Below are positions 7,907 to 15,480 of a stretch of DNA of 35,597 nucleotides, piece by piece (within the stretch, counting starts at the first letter, position 1; the number at the start of each line of letters is the position of its first letter). This stretch comes from CAWDLX01 sp046728155 (GTDB lineage: Bacteria; Actinomycetota; Actinomycetes; Mycobacteriales; Micromonosporaceae), in contig JBKPDY010000088.1 in assembly GCA_046728155.1 (NCBI GenBank), positions 1 through 35,597 on the forward strand, in the 5' to 3' direction. A model generated the notes under the pieces. It made no database searches. It saw nothing but the letters and a program-made list of their open reading frames with translations, and was not told the origin of the DNA. Made by a program: the position numbers and the translations under genes.

Positions 7907-7957
7907 CGTGGTTCAATGCCTTGCCGGCGATGCTCCGGCCTGACAGGGTCACTCGCG

Positions 7958-8498
7958 GTGGATAAGAACGAATTCTGGAACCTTATCGACGGGGCGCGAG
8001 CCGGGGTTGCTGACCCGTCGGATGCCCGAGCAGGTAGTCAATGAGGCGAGCGCGCCGGTTGGCTCGGGAGCCGGTCTCGGAGATCGTGAGTGCGGCGCAG
8101 GCTTCTGGGAGGTGATGGCAGATTCGTATCGGGTCGATCTGTGGGGCGCCGCCTATCTGATCAACGGAGGCTGCTCCGACGACGGTTACGAGTACTTTCG
8201 AGGTTGGTTGATCGCCCAGGGACGGGCCACGTTTGAGCGCATCGTGGCCGACCCCGATGCGTTGGCGGACCTTCCGGACATCCGCGTCGCAGCGGCTTTC
8301 GGGCGCGACGATGTCGAGTGCGAGTCGGCGCTCGGTATCGCCGACGACGCCCATCTTGTCGCGACAGGCCACCACCTGCCTCCGGGCTCGTTCACGATTC
8401 GCCACCCGGTTCTGGCCTTCGACTGGGACTTCGAAGACAACGTCGAAGCGCGACGGCGGCTGCCGCGGCTCATGCAGCTACGCGGGGCGACTAGGTAG
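7958..8498 (+). pseudogene. DUF4240-family protein, two frameshifts
   Basis: Three frames in a row make one DUF4240 protein. GTG 7958 starts DKNEFWNLIDGARAGVADPS. A second frame gives RARRLAREPVSEIVSAAQA (about 8047-8105). A third gives FWEVMADSYRVDLWGAAYLI and onward through GCSDDGYEYFRGWLIAQGRA to the stop at 8498. Each switch is in the same direction. DUF4240 proteins have no established function. The C-terminal two thirds remain open and could in principle be made from an internal start, but the N-terminal helix would be missing. Confidence 0.7.
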
Positions 8499-8564
8499 TT
8501 CCTGGTGATGCCCGCACGGCGAGCGGCAGGCGGAGGCCCGGTCACCGTTGACAATGTAGACGTG

Positions 8565-8802
8565 GTGACGATCGTGGTCTCAGGCCCTCAGGCGACGGGC
8601 AAGACAACACTCGCCATGGCGTTGGGCAGGGCGCTGGGCGCGCCCGTTTTCTCGCGTGATCCGCTGATGGCGGTGCTGCTCGACGGTCGGCCTGGGGTGG
8701 ACGCGCCTGCTGGGCGACTGGGTACCCGCTACTGCGTTACGGATTCAGACGGTGCTGCTGGTCCGGCAGTTGGACCTCGCTCAGTCTGCGATCTTGGAAT
8801 GA
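8565..8802 (+). pseudogene. P-loop kinase / AAA ATPase, frameshifted and truncated
   Basis: GTG 8565 starts VTIVVSGPQATGKTTLAMAL, a good Walker A, followed by GRALGAPVFSRDPLMAVLLD. Near 8705 the frame changes and continues GDWVPATALRIQTVLLVRQL, DLAQSAILE, then stops at 8802. The relic resembles small adenylate- or zeta-toxin-like kinases of about 170-190 residues. The lid and the second half are missing. It ends just before a strong hairpin. Function cannot be retained. Confidence 0.6.
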
Positions 8803-8809
8803 ATTACGC

Positions 8810-8837
8810 CACCTGCGCTGCGTCAACAGCGCAGGTG
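8810..8837. terminator. Strong hairpin, likely bidirectional terminator
   Basis: A perfect 11-bp inverted repeat (cacctgcgctg / cagcgcaggtg) surrounds a 6-base loop. It sits between the kinase relic on the plus strand and the two tRNA genes on the minus strand. No U-tract follows on either side, which is common for actinobacterial terminators. Confidence 0.55.
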
Positions 8838-8960
8838 ACCAGCAAGGCGACCCGGGACCCGCTCAAGAAGCTCGGTGAGAGCCTGGACGGATCGTGACCG
8901 CTGCTGTACGGCCTCGATCACGGGGCTTGCGTCGGCCCGGACATGGCCTCTGACCTGCTG

Positions 8961-9033
8961 CGCGCCCGAAGGGAATCGAACCCCCAACCTTCTGATCCGT
9001 AGTCAGATGCTCTATCCGTTGAGCTACGGGCGC
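8961..9033 (-). tRNA. tRNA-Arg (anticodon ACG)
   Basis: The 73-nt gene folds into a full cloverleaf on the minus strand: 7-bp acceptor GCGCCCG/CGGGCGC, a D arm, anticodon loop CTACGGA with ACG at 34-36, and the T arm with GGTTCGATTCC. The discriminator is G. No CCA is encoded. ACG is expected to be edited to ICG by TadA. Confidence 0.97.
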
Positions 9034-9067
9034 GTGTGCTCGACCATCGTACATGGTCACTGGAGCG

Positions 9068-9158
9068 CGGAGGCTCCGGGATTCGAACCCGGGAGGGGCT
9101 TTAAGACCCCAACCGCATTAGCAGTGCGGCGCCATAGACCGAACTAGGCGAAGCCTCC
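9068..9158 (-). tRNA. tRNA-Ser (anticodon GCT)
   Basis: The 91-nt gene has acceptor GGAGGCT/GGCTCC-type pairing (GGAGGCT with AGCCTCC), an anticodon loop with GCT, and the long variable arm typical of serine tRNAs (GGGGTCTTAAAGCCCC). The T arm contains GGTTCGAATCC. It lies 34 bp upstream of tRNA-Arg on the same strand, so the two are probably co-transcribed. Confidence 0.97.
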
Positions 9159-9320
9159 AATGGCGGCCCGATGCGGTCGCCGTCGGTCGAGGATACAGGG
9201 ATGGCGGAGACCCGGGCAAAGCGACTTACGTCGCACGGATCACCTGCACGGAAACGGATCTATCGGATGAAACGCCCGGGACCCATCTGATCCTCCGTAC
9301 AGCGGCTACGCTCACCGCCC

Positions 9321-10373
9321 ATGGAGCAGGCAGACACAGGCTCGGCAGCCGAATCCGGCCAGGCTCCAGCGTCAGAGCAGCCGGCGGCGCGCGTACGCGC
9401 GCCGCGGAAGTCGACACCACCTAAGAAGACCGCTGCGCTGAAGCCGACGCCAACCAGGAAGACCACCCCGGCGAGGGCAGGCGCGGCCAAGGCCGGCACT
9501 TCAAGAATATCGACGACGGACCCGCCCGTACGGGCAACCAAGCGAACGTCCCGGGCGACTGCCGCCTCCACAACGACGGCGCGAGCCGTTCCGGATCAGC
9601 ACGCGTCGCCACGCGCCGTGCCGGAGGCGCCACCACCGCACCCGGCGGCCCGAACACCCGCCGTGCCGGAGACGCCACCTCCACCGCCGCAGCCTGCGGC
9701 CCGAACACCCGCCGAGCCGGAGGCGCCACCCTCAGCCCCGATGCCTCGGGCCCGATCGAATGCCGCGCCGAAGTCCGCCCTCGAACGCCTCGCTTTCGCC
9801 GCCGTTCGCGAGTGCGGATCGGCTGCGCGGCTCTGGGTTGACGAGACTCGGCGGCGGTACCCGGCCGCGACGCCGGACGCGCTGGCCCGACTGGCGGCGT
9901 GGGAGCTCGCCCGCGCCGGCCGGCGGCAGGCGATTGGGACGGGCGCGGTCAGGCTCGCAGGCCCCGTCGTGGTCACCGGCACGCTCGCCCGTACCCAGGC
10001 GGAGCTGGTCCTGACGATCGCCGCGGCGTACGGACTCGATCCGGCTGATCCGGAGCGAGCCCGCGACCTGATCGTACTTCTGCAGGCTCCGGTGCTCGCG
10101 GGTCCGAAGACCACGGCTGCTGTCCGTACGGCGAGAATCGTGGCCGGCGTCGCCGCGCGACTGGCTGCGGCCAGGCTGGTGGTCCTGGGCGGGGCCACCG
10201 TCGCAGCCCTGCAGTCGACCCGCGCGACCGCCGACGTGGCCGAGCGCGCCCGCTCGTACTTCCGCTTTCTACAAGCCCTCGATGTGACCCTTGAGCAGGG
10301 TGTAGCCGACGAACGCGCCGACATCGAGCAGCGTGTGAGCGATAACCAGCGGCATGACCCGCTTGAAGCGTAG
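9321..10373 (+). CDS. EcsC-like protein with long Ala/Pro/Lys-rich N-terminal region
   Basis: The 350-residue protein splits in two. Residues 1-145 are low-complexity and basic (RKSTPPKKTAALKPTPTRKT, later PETPPPPPQPAARTPAEPEA), probably disordered and possibly nucleic-acid or membrane-surface binding. Residues 150-320 resemble EcsC-family proteins: VRLAGPVVVTGTLARTQAEL, then IAAAYGLDPADPERARDLIV and a hydrophobic segment near RLVVLGGATVAALQSTRATA. EcsC-family proteins have no firm function. The last 30 or so residues lie opposite the end of the CPBP gene and do not look like family sequence, as if the original stop had been lost. A 45-51 bp internal repeat lies at 9615-9731. Confidence 0.6.
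   Translation: MEQADTGSAAESGQAPASEQPAARVRAPRKSTPPKKTAALKPTPTRKTTPARAGAAKAGTSRISTTDPPVRATKRTSRATAASTTTARAVPDQHASPRAVPEAPPPHPAARTPAVPETPPPPPQPAARTPAEPEAPPSAPMPRARSNAAPKSALERLAFAAVRECGSAARLWVDETRRRYPAATPDALARLAAWELARAGRRQAIGTGAVRLAGPVVVTGTLARTQAELVLTIAAAYGLDPADPERARDLIVLLQAPVLAGPKTTAAVRTARIVAGVAARLAAARLVVLGGATVAALQSTRATADVAERARSYFRFLQALDVTLEQGVADERADIEQRVSDNQRHDPLEA
9615..9731 (+). repeat. In-frame minisatellite in the Pro/Ala-rich region
   Basis: Two and a half imperfect tandem units (45 and 51 bp, then a partial unit) each start gccgtgccggag or gccgagccggag and end gcggcccgaacacc. They encode a repeated AVPExPPPxPAARTP motif. All units keep the frame, so copy-number change would lengthen or shorten the linker without breaking the protein. 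Confidence 0.65.
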
Positions 10374-11030
10374 GAAGAACAGGCCGAAGACCACGCCCAT
10401 GAGCGCGTTGCCGACGAAGCCGCCGAAGCCCTGGTAAAGGTGGTAGGCGCCGCGGAGCAGGGCACTGGCGAGGATGACCTGCCAGAGTTGCCAGCCCAGT
10501 TCGCGCAGCCGGGTGATGAGGTACCCGACGACGACCACCTCCTCGAGGAAGCCGTTCGCGGCGGCGAGCAGGACCAGCACCGGCACCGCCCACCACACGT
10601 GGGACAGACTGGCCGCGGCGACGGTGGTGTTGGCGCCGATCCGGCGGGCCAGGAGGTAGAGCCCGACGCCCGGGATCCCGATGGCGATGGCGAGACCGGT
10701 ACCCGCACCCACGTCGAACCAGGGCCGACGGCGATCCAGACCGAGTCGATCGACCGCGGATCCGTCCCGGTTGAGCAGGTGGATGCAGAGCAGCGCCGGT
10801 GCCAGGAGCGGGATCAGCCGGTAGAGCTGAAACGCGAGGTCAAGCCACGGGCGGTCGGGCGTCACGGACGGGTTGAGCTGGACGGTCTGCTGGGAGAGTG
10901 CCTTCGCCTCGGTCAGCGCCCTGATCAGATCCAGCACGGAGTAGACCGCGTCGGCGCCGAGCGAAATGCCGAGTACGAGCAGAATCTCGTTACGCAGCAC
11001 CGGTTTGCCCAAAGTTTCAGGCCGTGACAT
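10269..11030 (-). CDS. CPBP-family intramembrane metalloprotease
   Basis: From ATG 11030 the protein has 253 residues and is very hydrophobic, with about seven or eight membrane segments. The CPBP (Abi/CAAX-protease-like) motifs are present: EEVVVVGYLITRLRELG (motif 1, EExxxR-like), RGAYHLYQGFGGFVGNALMG (motif 2, FxxxH-like with His in GAYH), and a C-terminal LVIAHTLLDVGAF (motif 3, HxxxN/D). These residues form the glutamate/histidine active site of the Rce1-like family. Members process membrane peptides or act in bacteriocin self-immunity. Its 3' end overlaps the convergent EcsC-like gene by 105 bp. It is divergent from the globin-reductase gene across about 96 bp. Confidence 0.8.
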   Translation of the reverse strand: MSRPETLGKPVLRNEILLVLGISLGADAVYSVLDLIRALTEAKALSQQTVQLNPSVTPDRPWLDLAFQLYRLIPLLAPALLCIHLLNRDGSAVDRLGLDRRRPWFDVGAGTGLAIAIGIPGVGLYLLARRIGANTTVAAASLSHVWWAVPVLVLLAAANGFLEEVVVVGYLITRLRELGWQLWQVILASALLRGAYHLYQGFGGFVGNALMGVVFGLFFLRFKRVMPLVIAHTLLDVGAFVGYTLLKGHIEGL

Positions 11031-11126
11031 GTGACCCCTCCCTCTGGGCGTGATGGTCGCACACGCTGTCCGCGCCCGCGGTGGGTCGGGTGGCCAGGGT
11101 GGGGTTGGCACCTGGGAGAGGCGGAC

Positions 11127-12233
11127 ATGAGCACGCTGGCCGTACTGCTCAAGGAAAGCTGGTCGGCGGTCGAGGACCGGGCCGACGATCTCGCGAACTC
11201 CTTCTACGCACGTATGTTCCTGGCCGATCCCGACCTACGGGAGCTGTTCCCGGTCGGAATGGCTCACCAACGCTGGAGGCTGATCGAGGGCATCCGGGCG
11301 GCCATCGAGCGGGTGGACGACCCGGACCGCTTCGGTGAGCTGATGACCGGACTGGGCCGCACCCACAGGCGCTTCCACGTCGCCCCACAGCACTACGCGA
11401 TCGTCGGATCCGCTCTGCTGGGCGCGATGCGCGAGTTCTCCGGCGAGCACTGGTGCATCGAGTACGACCAGGCCTGGCGGGATGCCTACGATGCGATGGC
11501 CGCGCACATGCTGACCGGGTCGGAGGATGATCGGCTCCCGCCGTTCTGGGCCGCGGAGGTGATCGCGCACGACCGACGGGGCCGCGATGTGGCCATCGTG
11601 CGCTGCCGGCCCGTCCAGCGCTACCCGTTCCGGGCCGGGCAGTATCTGCACCTCGAGTGCCGCTACCACCCGAGGGAGTGGCGGCCGTACTCGATCGCCA
11701 ACGCTCCCCGCGCCGACGGCACCCTCGATCTGCACGTACGCGATCGCGACGGCTGGGTGTCGTCGGCCATTGTGCGGCGGGTCCGGCCGGGCGATGTCGT
11801 CCGGCTCGGCCCACCGTTGGGGTCGATGGCCATCGACCCTCATTCACCCCGCGATGTGGTTTGTGTTGCGGGTGGTACCGGCCTAGCGGCCATGAGATCC
11901 CTTGTGGACGAAATGGCTCGACGACCGCACCGCCGTTGGGTACATCTCTTCGTCGGCGCCCGGACCGAGGACGAGCTGTACGACTTGCCCGAGCTGACGA
12001 ACCTCGCCGCCCGCCATCCGTGGCTCTCGGTCGTACCGGTCTGTAGTGAGGATCCGGGGTATATCGGCGAGACCGGCTACGTCAGCGACGCCGTCGAACG
12101 CTTCGGGCCCTGGCCCGATCATGAGTTCTTCGTGTGTGGACCACCCGCGATGGTACGGGCGACGCTGCAGACGCTGTCCACATTGGATGTGCCCACGAAC
12201 CTGATCCAATACGACGCGTTGACCATGTATTGA
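11127..12233 (+). CDS. Flavohemoglobin-like globin / ferredoxin-NADP reductase fusion
   Basis: The 368-residue protein starts at ATG 11127, with a GGGAGAGG ribosome site. Residues 1-130 are a globin: Tyr27 in NSFYARMF fits B10 and His80 in LGRTHRRF fits the proximal F8 His. The usual distal Gln E7 of Hmp-type proteins appears to be Ile53 (MAHQRWRLI). Residues 140-240 form the FAD domain (REWRPYSIANAP), and the rest the NAD(P) domain (VVCVAGGTGLAAMRSLVDEM, FFVCGPPAMV). The family reduces heme-bound O2 to detoxify nitric oxide or act as an oxidase. The altered E7 suggests a different ligand preference; that is inference. The FhuF-like gene starts 27 bp downstream. Confidence 0.85.
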   Translation: MSTLAVLLKESWSAVEDRADDLANSFYARMFLADPDLRELFPVGMAHQRWRLIEGIRAAIERVDDPDRFGELMTGLGRTHRRFHVAPQHYAIVGSALLGAMREFSGEHWCIEYDQAWRDAYDAMAAHMLTGSEDDRLPPFWAAEVIAHDRRGRDVAIVRCRPVQRYPFRAGQYLHLECRYHPREWRPYSIANAPRADGTLDLHVRDRDGWVSSAIVRRVRPGDVVRLGPPLGSMAIDPHSPRDVVCVAGGTGLAAMRSLVDEMARRPHRRWVHLFVGARTEDELYDLPELTNLAARHPWLSVVPVCSEDPGYIGETGYVSDAVERFGPWPDHEFFVCGPPAMVRATLQTLSTLDVPTNLIQYDALTMY

Positions 12234-12260
12234 TCTTGGGCACTCGCCGCCCGATGGCGC

Positions 12261-13064
12261 GTGGTCGCTTATCCTTCGCCTGTGTACGCCGCCCATGCGG
12301 ACCCGCTGGACCCCATCCGCGCCGCCCTGGCCGCCATGGCGAACGATCCCGCTCAACCGCCGATCAACGGTCTGGCGCCTGACCTCATCGTCGCCGACGC
12401 GACCGGTTGGGTGCCCGCGACGGCCGTGACCTCCGGGGATGCTCTGGACGACCTGCTCTCCGCCGCACGCGTGCACTGGGACGCCCCGCCCCACACCGCG
12501 GCGGCGCTGGCGTGGAAGTTCTACACGTACTGGCTGGCACTGCCGGCCGTCGTCGGGTTCGCGGCCTGTCGTCGGGTGCCGTTGCCGGACCCGGAGGACG
12601 TCCTGGTCCGCTGGTCGCCGCACCAGCCGTTCCTCCGGATCGGCCTGGCCGGCCCCGAGGTGGCCGTGCTACCTGCCGATCCGGTCGCGGCGGAGGCCGG
12701 CTCAGCCCGGGTACCCGTGGTCGCCGACGATGCGGCCCTGCTGGCTCTGCTGCGCAAGTCGATCATGGATTCCCACCTCGAGCCACTAGTGGGGCGGATC
12801 CGGGAGCGGGTACATCTCGGTCCCCACACGCTGTGGGGATCGCTCGCCTCGGGGATCGCCCACGGACTGTCCCGAGCGTCCGCTGTGATCCCGGGACCGG
12901 CGCTCGACACCGCGAACCAGGTGCTGCAGGCGCTTGGCATCGACGATCTCGTCGAGCTCTCCACTCGGCCCGGCGCGGCCGGCCTGAACATCCAGCGCCA
13001 TACGTGCTGCCTCGCCTTCACCCTGCCCGAGCCGAAGATCTGCCAGGGCTGCTGCGTCCGTTGA
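12261..13064 (+). CDS. FhuF-like (2Fe-2S) ferric reductase-like protein
   Basis: The 267-residue protein ends in CCLAFTLPEPKICQGCCVR, the CC-x10-C-x2-C pattern that binds a 2Fe-2S cluster in FhuF, which reduces ferric siderophores. The body has the FhuF-like mix of helices (AALAWKFYTYWLALPAVVGF). The start is GTG 12261; GTG 12282 is also possible and would shorten the N-terminus by seven residues. It lies 27 bp downstream of the globin-reductase gene and is probably co-transcribed. Iron release or electron transfer with the upstream reductase is a reasonable guess. No siderophore genes are in the window. Confidence 0.75.
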   Translation: MVAYPSPVYAAHADPLDPIRAALAAMANDPAQPPINGLAPDLIVADATGWVPATAVTSGDALDDLLSAARVHWDAPPHTAAALAWKFYTYWLALPAVVGFAACRRVPLPDPEDVLVRWSPHQPFLRIGLAGPEVAVLPADPVAAEAGSARVPVVADDAALLALLRKSIMDSHLEPLVGRIRERVHLGPHTLWGSLASGIAHGLSRASAVIPGPALDTANQVLQALGIDDLVELSTRPGAAGLNIQRHTCCLAFTLPEPKICQGCCVR

Positions 13065-13127
13065 GACGCCCGCGCGGATGCCCCGCGCCTACGGCAGCGG
13101 CCACCCTCCGCCGGATAGCATGACGCG

Positions 13128-13727
13128 ATGATTGCCGAAAGCGGTCTGTTCGCTGACGCGTCGCACTTCGATCTGCGGTACGTGAAGGACTACGGTCGGA
13201 TCACCGAGATCGTGGACGCGCTTCGGGTGCTCGAGCTCAAGGTCGTCCTGACCAGCGGGACGTTCGACATCCTGCACGAGGGTCACTCGATGTACCTCGA
13301 GGCGGCACGGGCGTACGGCGATTTCCTCATTGTCGGGGTGGACAGCGACGAGAAGGTACGCCACCGCAAGGGGGCGTGGCGACCGGCTGTTCCGGAGCTG
13401 GAGCGGCTGCGGATGGTCACTCACCAGCGCGGCGTCGGCCTGGTCACACTCAAGCACCTCGACGAGCCCCAATGGTCGTTGATCAAGGCCGTCCGGCCGG
13501 ACGTGTTGGTCGCCACGGCCGACACGTACACCCCGGACGAGATATCAGAGTTGGAGGCCAAGTACTGCGGCCGCGTCGAGGTGCTGGAGAGGATGGCCAC
13601 GGTCTCCACGTCGGCCCGCCTGCGGTTGCTGCAACTCGGCCTGGGCGAGCGGATGTCACAGCGTCTATCCGAACGCCTGCCCGACCTGCTCCAGGACGTC
13701 ATCGACGAGATCGGTGGGCCCCGCTGA
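13128..13727 (+). CDS. RfaE/HldE-C-type nucleotidyltransferase
   Basis: The 199-residue protein carries the cytidylyltransferase-fold signature SGTFDILHEGHSMYLEAARA, with the HxGH motif at H50-H53. A later MATVSTSARLR fits the ISTTxxI/R phosphate-binding motif (here VSTSARLR). Relatives transfer AMP or CMP to sugar phosphates, pantetheine phosphate or glycerol phosphate. The substrate is not clear. The central segment (GVDSDEKVRHRKGAWRPAVP) resembles RfaE domain II. Its stop overlaps the next gene by a CTGA junction, so the two products probably act together. Confidence 0.75.
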   Translation: MIAESGLFADASHFDLRYVKDYGRITEIVDALRVLELKVVLTSGTFDILHEGHSMYLEAARAYGDFLIVGVDSDEKVRHRKGAWRPAVPELERLRMVTHQRGVGLVTLKHLDEPQWSLIKAVRPDVLVATADTYTPDEISELEAKYCGRVEVLERMATVSTSARLRLLQLGLGERMSQRLSERLPDLLQDVIDEIGGPR

Positions 13728-14560
13728 AGCAGATCCTGCTCTACCTGCCGGTGCTGCACGCTGGTTACGAGGCGATGCTCGACCGGCACCCCGACGCACC
13801 GGTGCTGTTGCTGGGCTCGTCGTTTGCTGACGAGTTTCCGGTGCTGCGTAAGGAGATCCGGGCCCTGCCGGCGTCGGTCGCGGCCGCGTATCTTTCCCCG
13901 CGCCGAACCGTACGGGTGATTGAGACCGGTGACCTGCCGGGCGTCATCACCGCTGACGTGCTTGTCGTTCCGAACGAGGAGCTGATGCGCTCGGTGGTCT
14001 CCGGCTGGGGCCTGGCGGCTGGCCGCACCGTCGAGTGGGAGCGCACCTTCCTGCGGTGGGACCGGGAATGGTCGCAAGCGCAACGTCCGGCCGAGTACGA
14101 CGGCGCGGTCAGTACGTCCGAACTGGACCGTCAGTTCAGCGCAGCGGCAATCCGCGAGGCCGGGCTCAGCTCCGACTGGTGGCGCCAGGTGGGGGCGATC
14201 GCAGTGCGCGAGGGCGAGGTCCTCGCCGTGGGGCACAATGAACACCGCCCCACCGAGTACTCACCGTACATCGACGGCGATCCGCGCAACGACTTCAGCC
14301 GCGGCGTACGGCCGGACCTGACGACGGCCCTGCACGCCGAGGCGGCGATCGTGGCGCGCTGTGCGCGCGAGGGCCTACGCCTGGCCGGAGCCGATCTCTA
14401 CGTGTCGACCTTCCCATGCCCCAGCTGTGCCCGCCTGATCGCGGAGTCGGGGATCCGGCGCTGTTTCTTCGCCGGGCCGTACGCGATGCTGGACGGCGAC
14501 ACCGTGCTGCGGGCCGCCGGCGTGGAGCTGATCTGGGTCGACATCGGGAGCCGGGACTGA
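13724..14560 (+). CDS. dCMP-deaminase-like protein with an unassigned N-terminal domain
   Basis: The conserved-looking frame opens KQILLYLPVLHAGYEAMLDR directly after the upstream stop. No ATG, GTG or TTG lies near. CTG 13724 overlaps the TGA (CTGA), so the start is probably CTG by translational coupling; ATG 13775 would cut into the sequence. Residues 1-125 form a domain I do not recognise (VLLLGSSFADEFPVLRKEIR). The C-terminal part is a zinc cytidine/dCMP deaminase domain: LHAEAAIVARCA supplies His and the catalytic Glu, and STFPCPSCARLI the two Cys. dCMP deaminase gives dUMP, the substrate of the ThyA encoded nearby. The natural substrate could also be another nucleotide. The stop lies inside the 3' end of the convergent HIT gene. 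Confidence 0.75.
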   Translation: MKQILLYLPVLHAGYEAMLDRHPDAPVLLLGSSFADEFPVLRKEIRALPASVAAAYLSPRRTVRVIETGDLPGVITADVLVVPNEELMRSVVSGWGLAAGRTVEWERTFLRWDREWSQAQRPAEYDGAVSTSELDRQFSAAAIREAGLSSDWWRQVGAIAVREGEVLAVGHNEHRPTEYSPYIDGDPRNDFSRGVRPDLTTALHAEAAIVARCAREGLRLAGADLYVSTFPCPSCARLIAESGIRRCFFAGPYAMLDGDTVLRAAGVELIWVDIGSRD

Positions 14561-14989
14561 GCTCAACCTGGCCCGTACGGGCTGATGGTCCGGATCGTCG
14601 ACATCGCCCTGAAGGACGTGGACGTGGACGTGCCGGATCGTGCCGCCGGTGAACTCACAGCAGCCATTGCGCACGGCGAGGCCGTAGTACGTCAGTCCAT
14701 AGTGGTCTCTCACCCAGCGCAGGGCGTTCCAGAAGTCCAGTTGCGCCTCGACCGGCAAGTCAAGGAGGTCGGTGACGTGCTCGTCCGGAAGAAGAAGCAG
14801 GTGCAGCCGCGTACCGCGGTACGGGAACTTGTTCTCGGTGACCGTCCACTGTGGGGTCCGATGCAGGACCCGTTGGTCGGCCTCGAGGTGATCCGGGCAG
14901 AAGATGCAGATGCCACTGGCCTCCAGGCGCGACATGTCGTCACGTTGAGCATCGTTGCGAGCGTTGCCGAGGTAGTAGAGGCTCGACAC
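14375..14989 (-). CDS. HIT-family nucleotide hydrolase/transferase
   Basis: GTG 14989 lies two bases after the folA stop. The first 145 residues are a HIT domain: CIFCPDH (possible zinc site), PYRGTRLHLLLLPDEHVTDL, and the triad GGTIRHVHVHVLQGD (H-V-H-V-H). HIT proteins hydrolyse nucleotide phosphoramidates or dinucleoside polyphosphates through a His-nucleotide intermediate. After PVRARL the frame runs on for about 60 residues antisense to the deaminase gene, where HIT relatives usually end. A one-base shift there would give a TGA at once, so the extension may be a recent stop loss or a sequencing error. It is the third gene of the thyA-folA-HIT operon. Confidence 0.75.
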   Translation of the reverse strand: MSSLYYLGNARNDAQRDDMSRLEASGICIFCPDHLEADQRVLHRTPQWTVTENKFPYRGTRLHLLLLPDEHVTDLLDLPVEAQLDFWNALRWVRDHYGLTYYGLAVRNGCCEFTGGTIRHVHVHVLQGDVDDPDHQPVRARLSSVPAPDVDPDQLHAGGPQHGVAVQHRVRPGEETAPDPRLRDQAGTAGAWEGRHVEIGSGQA

Positions 14990-14991
14990 GA

Positions 14992-15480
14992 TCAGACCCG
15001 CTCATACGTCTGGAACTGGTACCCGTCGGTAGGACGCTCCTCGTCGACGAGGCTGAAGCCGTCGAGCCACCCGGGGTCCAGAGAGCGGTCTCCGTCGAAC
15101 TCGCCGCGCACCCGGGTGAGATACACCCGCTCTACGTAGGGCAAGGCGGCCCGGTAGATCTCGGCACCGCCGATGACGAACACCTCGTCCTTCTCGTGGG
15201 CCGCGGCGGTCTCAAGCGCGTCGGCGAGGGTTTGCCGGTACAGCACATCGTCGGAGTCCACACCGGACACAGTGCGCGTCACCACAACCGTCAGGCGGCC
15301 CGGCAGCGGGTGCCCCAGTCTGTTCACGATGGACTCATGCGTGACCCGGCCGGCGACCACGACGTGGCCTGTCGTCAGACGCCTGAACCGCTTCAGATCC
15401 TCGGGCAGGTGCCAAGGCAGGGTACCGTCCTTGCCGATCGTGTCCTTGTCGTCGGCAGCGACGATCATCGAGATTCTCAC
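14992..15480 (-). CDS. folA: Dihydrofolate reductase
   Basis: The 162-residue protein shows the DHFR layout: MRISMIVAADDKDTIGKDGT, LPWHLPEDLKRF (Trp23 and the catalytic Asp28), the adenine-binding GRVTHESI in place of GRKTWESI, VFVIGGAEIYRAALP (the NADPH-binding GGxxIY), and LTRVRGEFDGD. It reduces dihydrofolate to tetrahydrofolate with NADPH. GTG 15480 overlaps the thyA stop in a GTGA junction, so the two are translationally coupled; ThyA makes the dihydrofolate this enzyme recycles. The gene is intact. The Lys-to-Val and Trp-to-His changes in the usual GRKTWESI motif are worth noting. Confidence 0.92.
   Translation of the reverse strand: MRISMIVAADDKDTIGKDGTLPWHLPEDLKRFRRLTTGHVVVAGRVTHESIVNRLGHPLPGRLTVVVTRTVSGVDSDDVLYRQTLADALETAAAHEKDEVFVIGGAEIYRAALPYVERVYLTRVRGEFDGDRSLDPGWLDGFSLVDEERPTDGYQFQTYERV

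Noticed and set aside
9615..9731. Tandem repeats as a CRISPR array
   Set aside because: Units are contiguous, coding and without unique spacers.
11883..12623. Long minus-strand frame opposite the globin-reductase and FhuF-like genes
   Set aside because: Antisense shadow without motif or ribosome site; the plus-strand genes carry clear family signatures.
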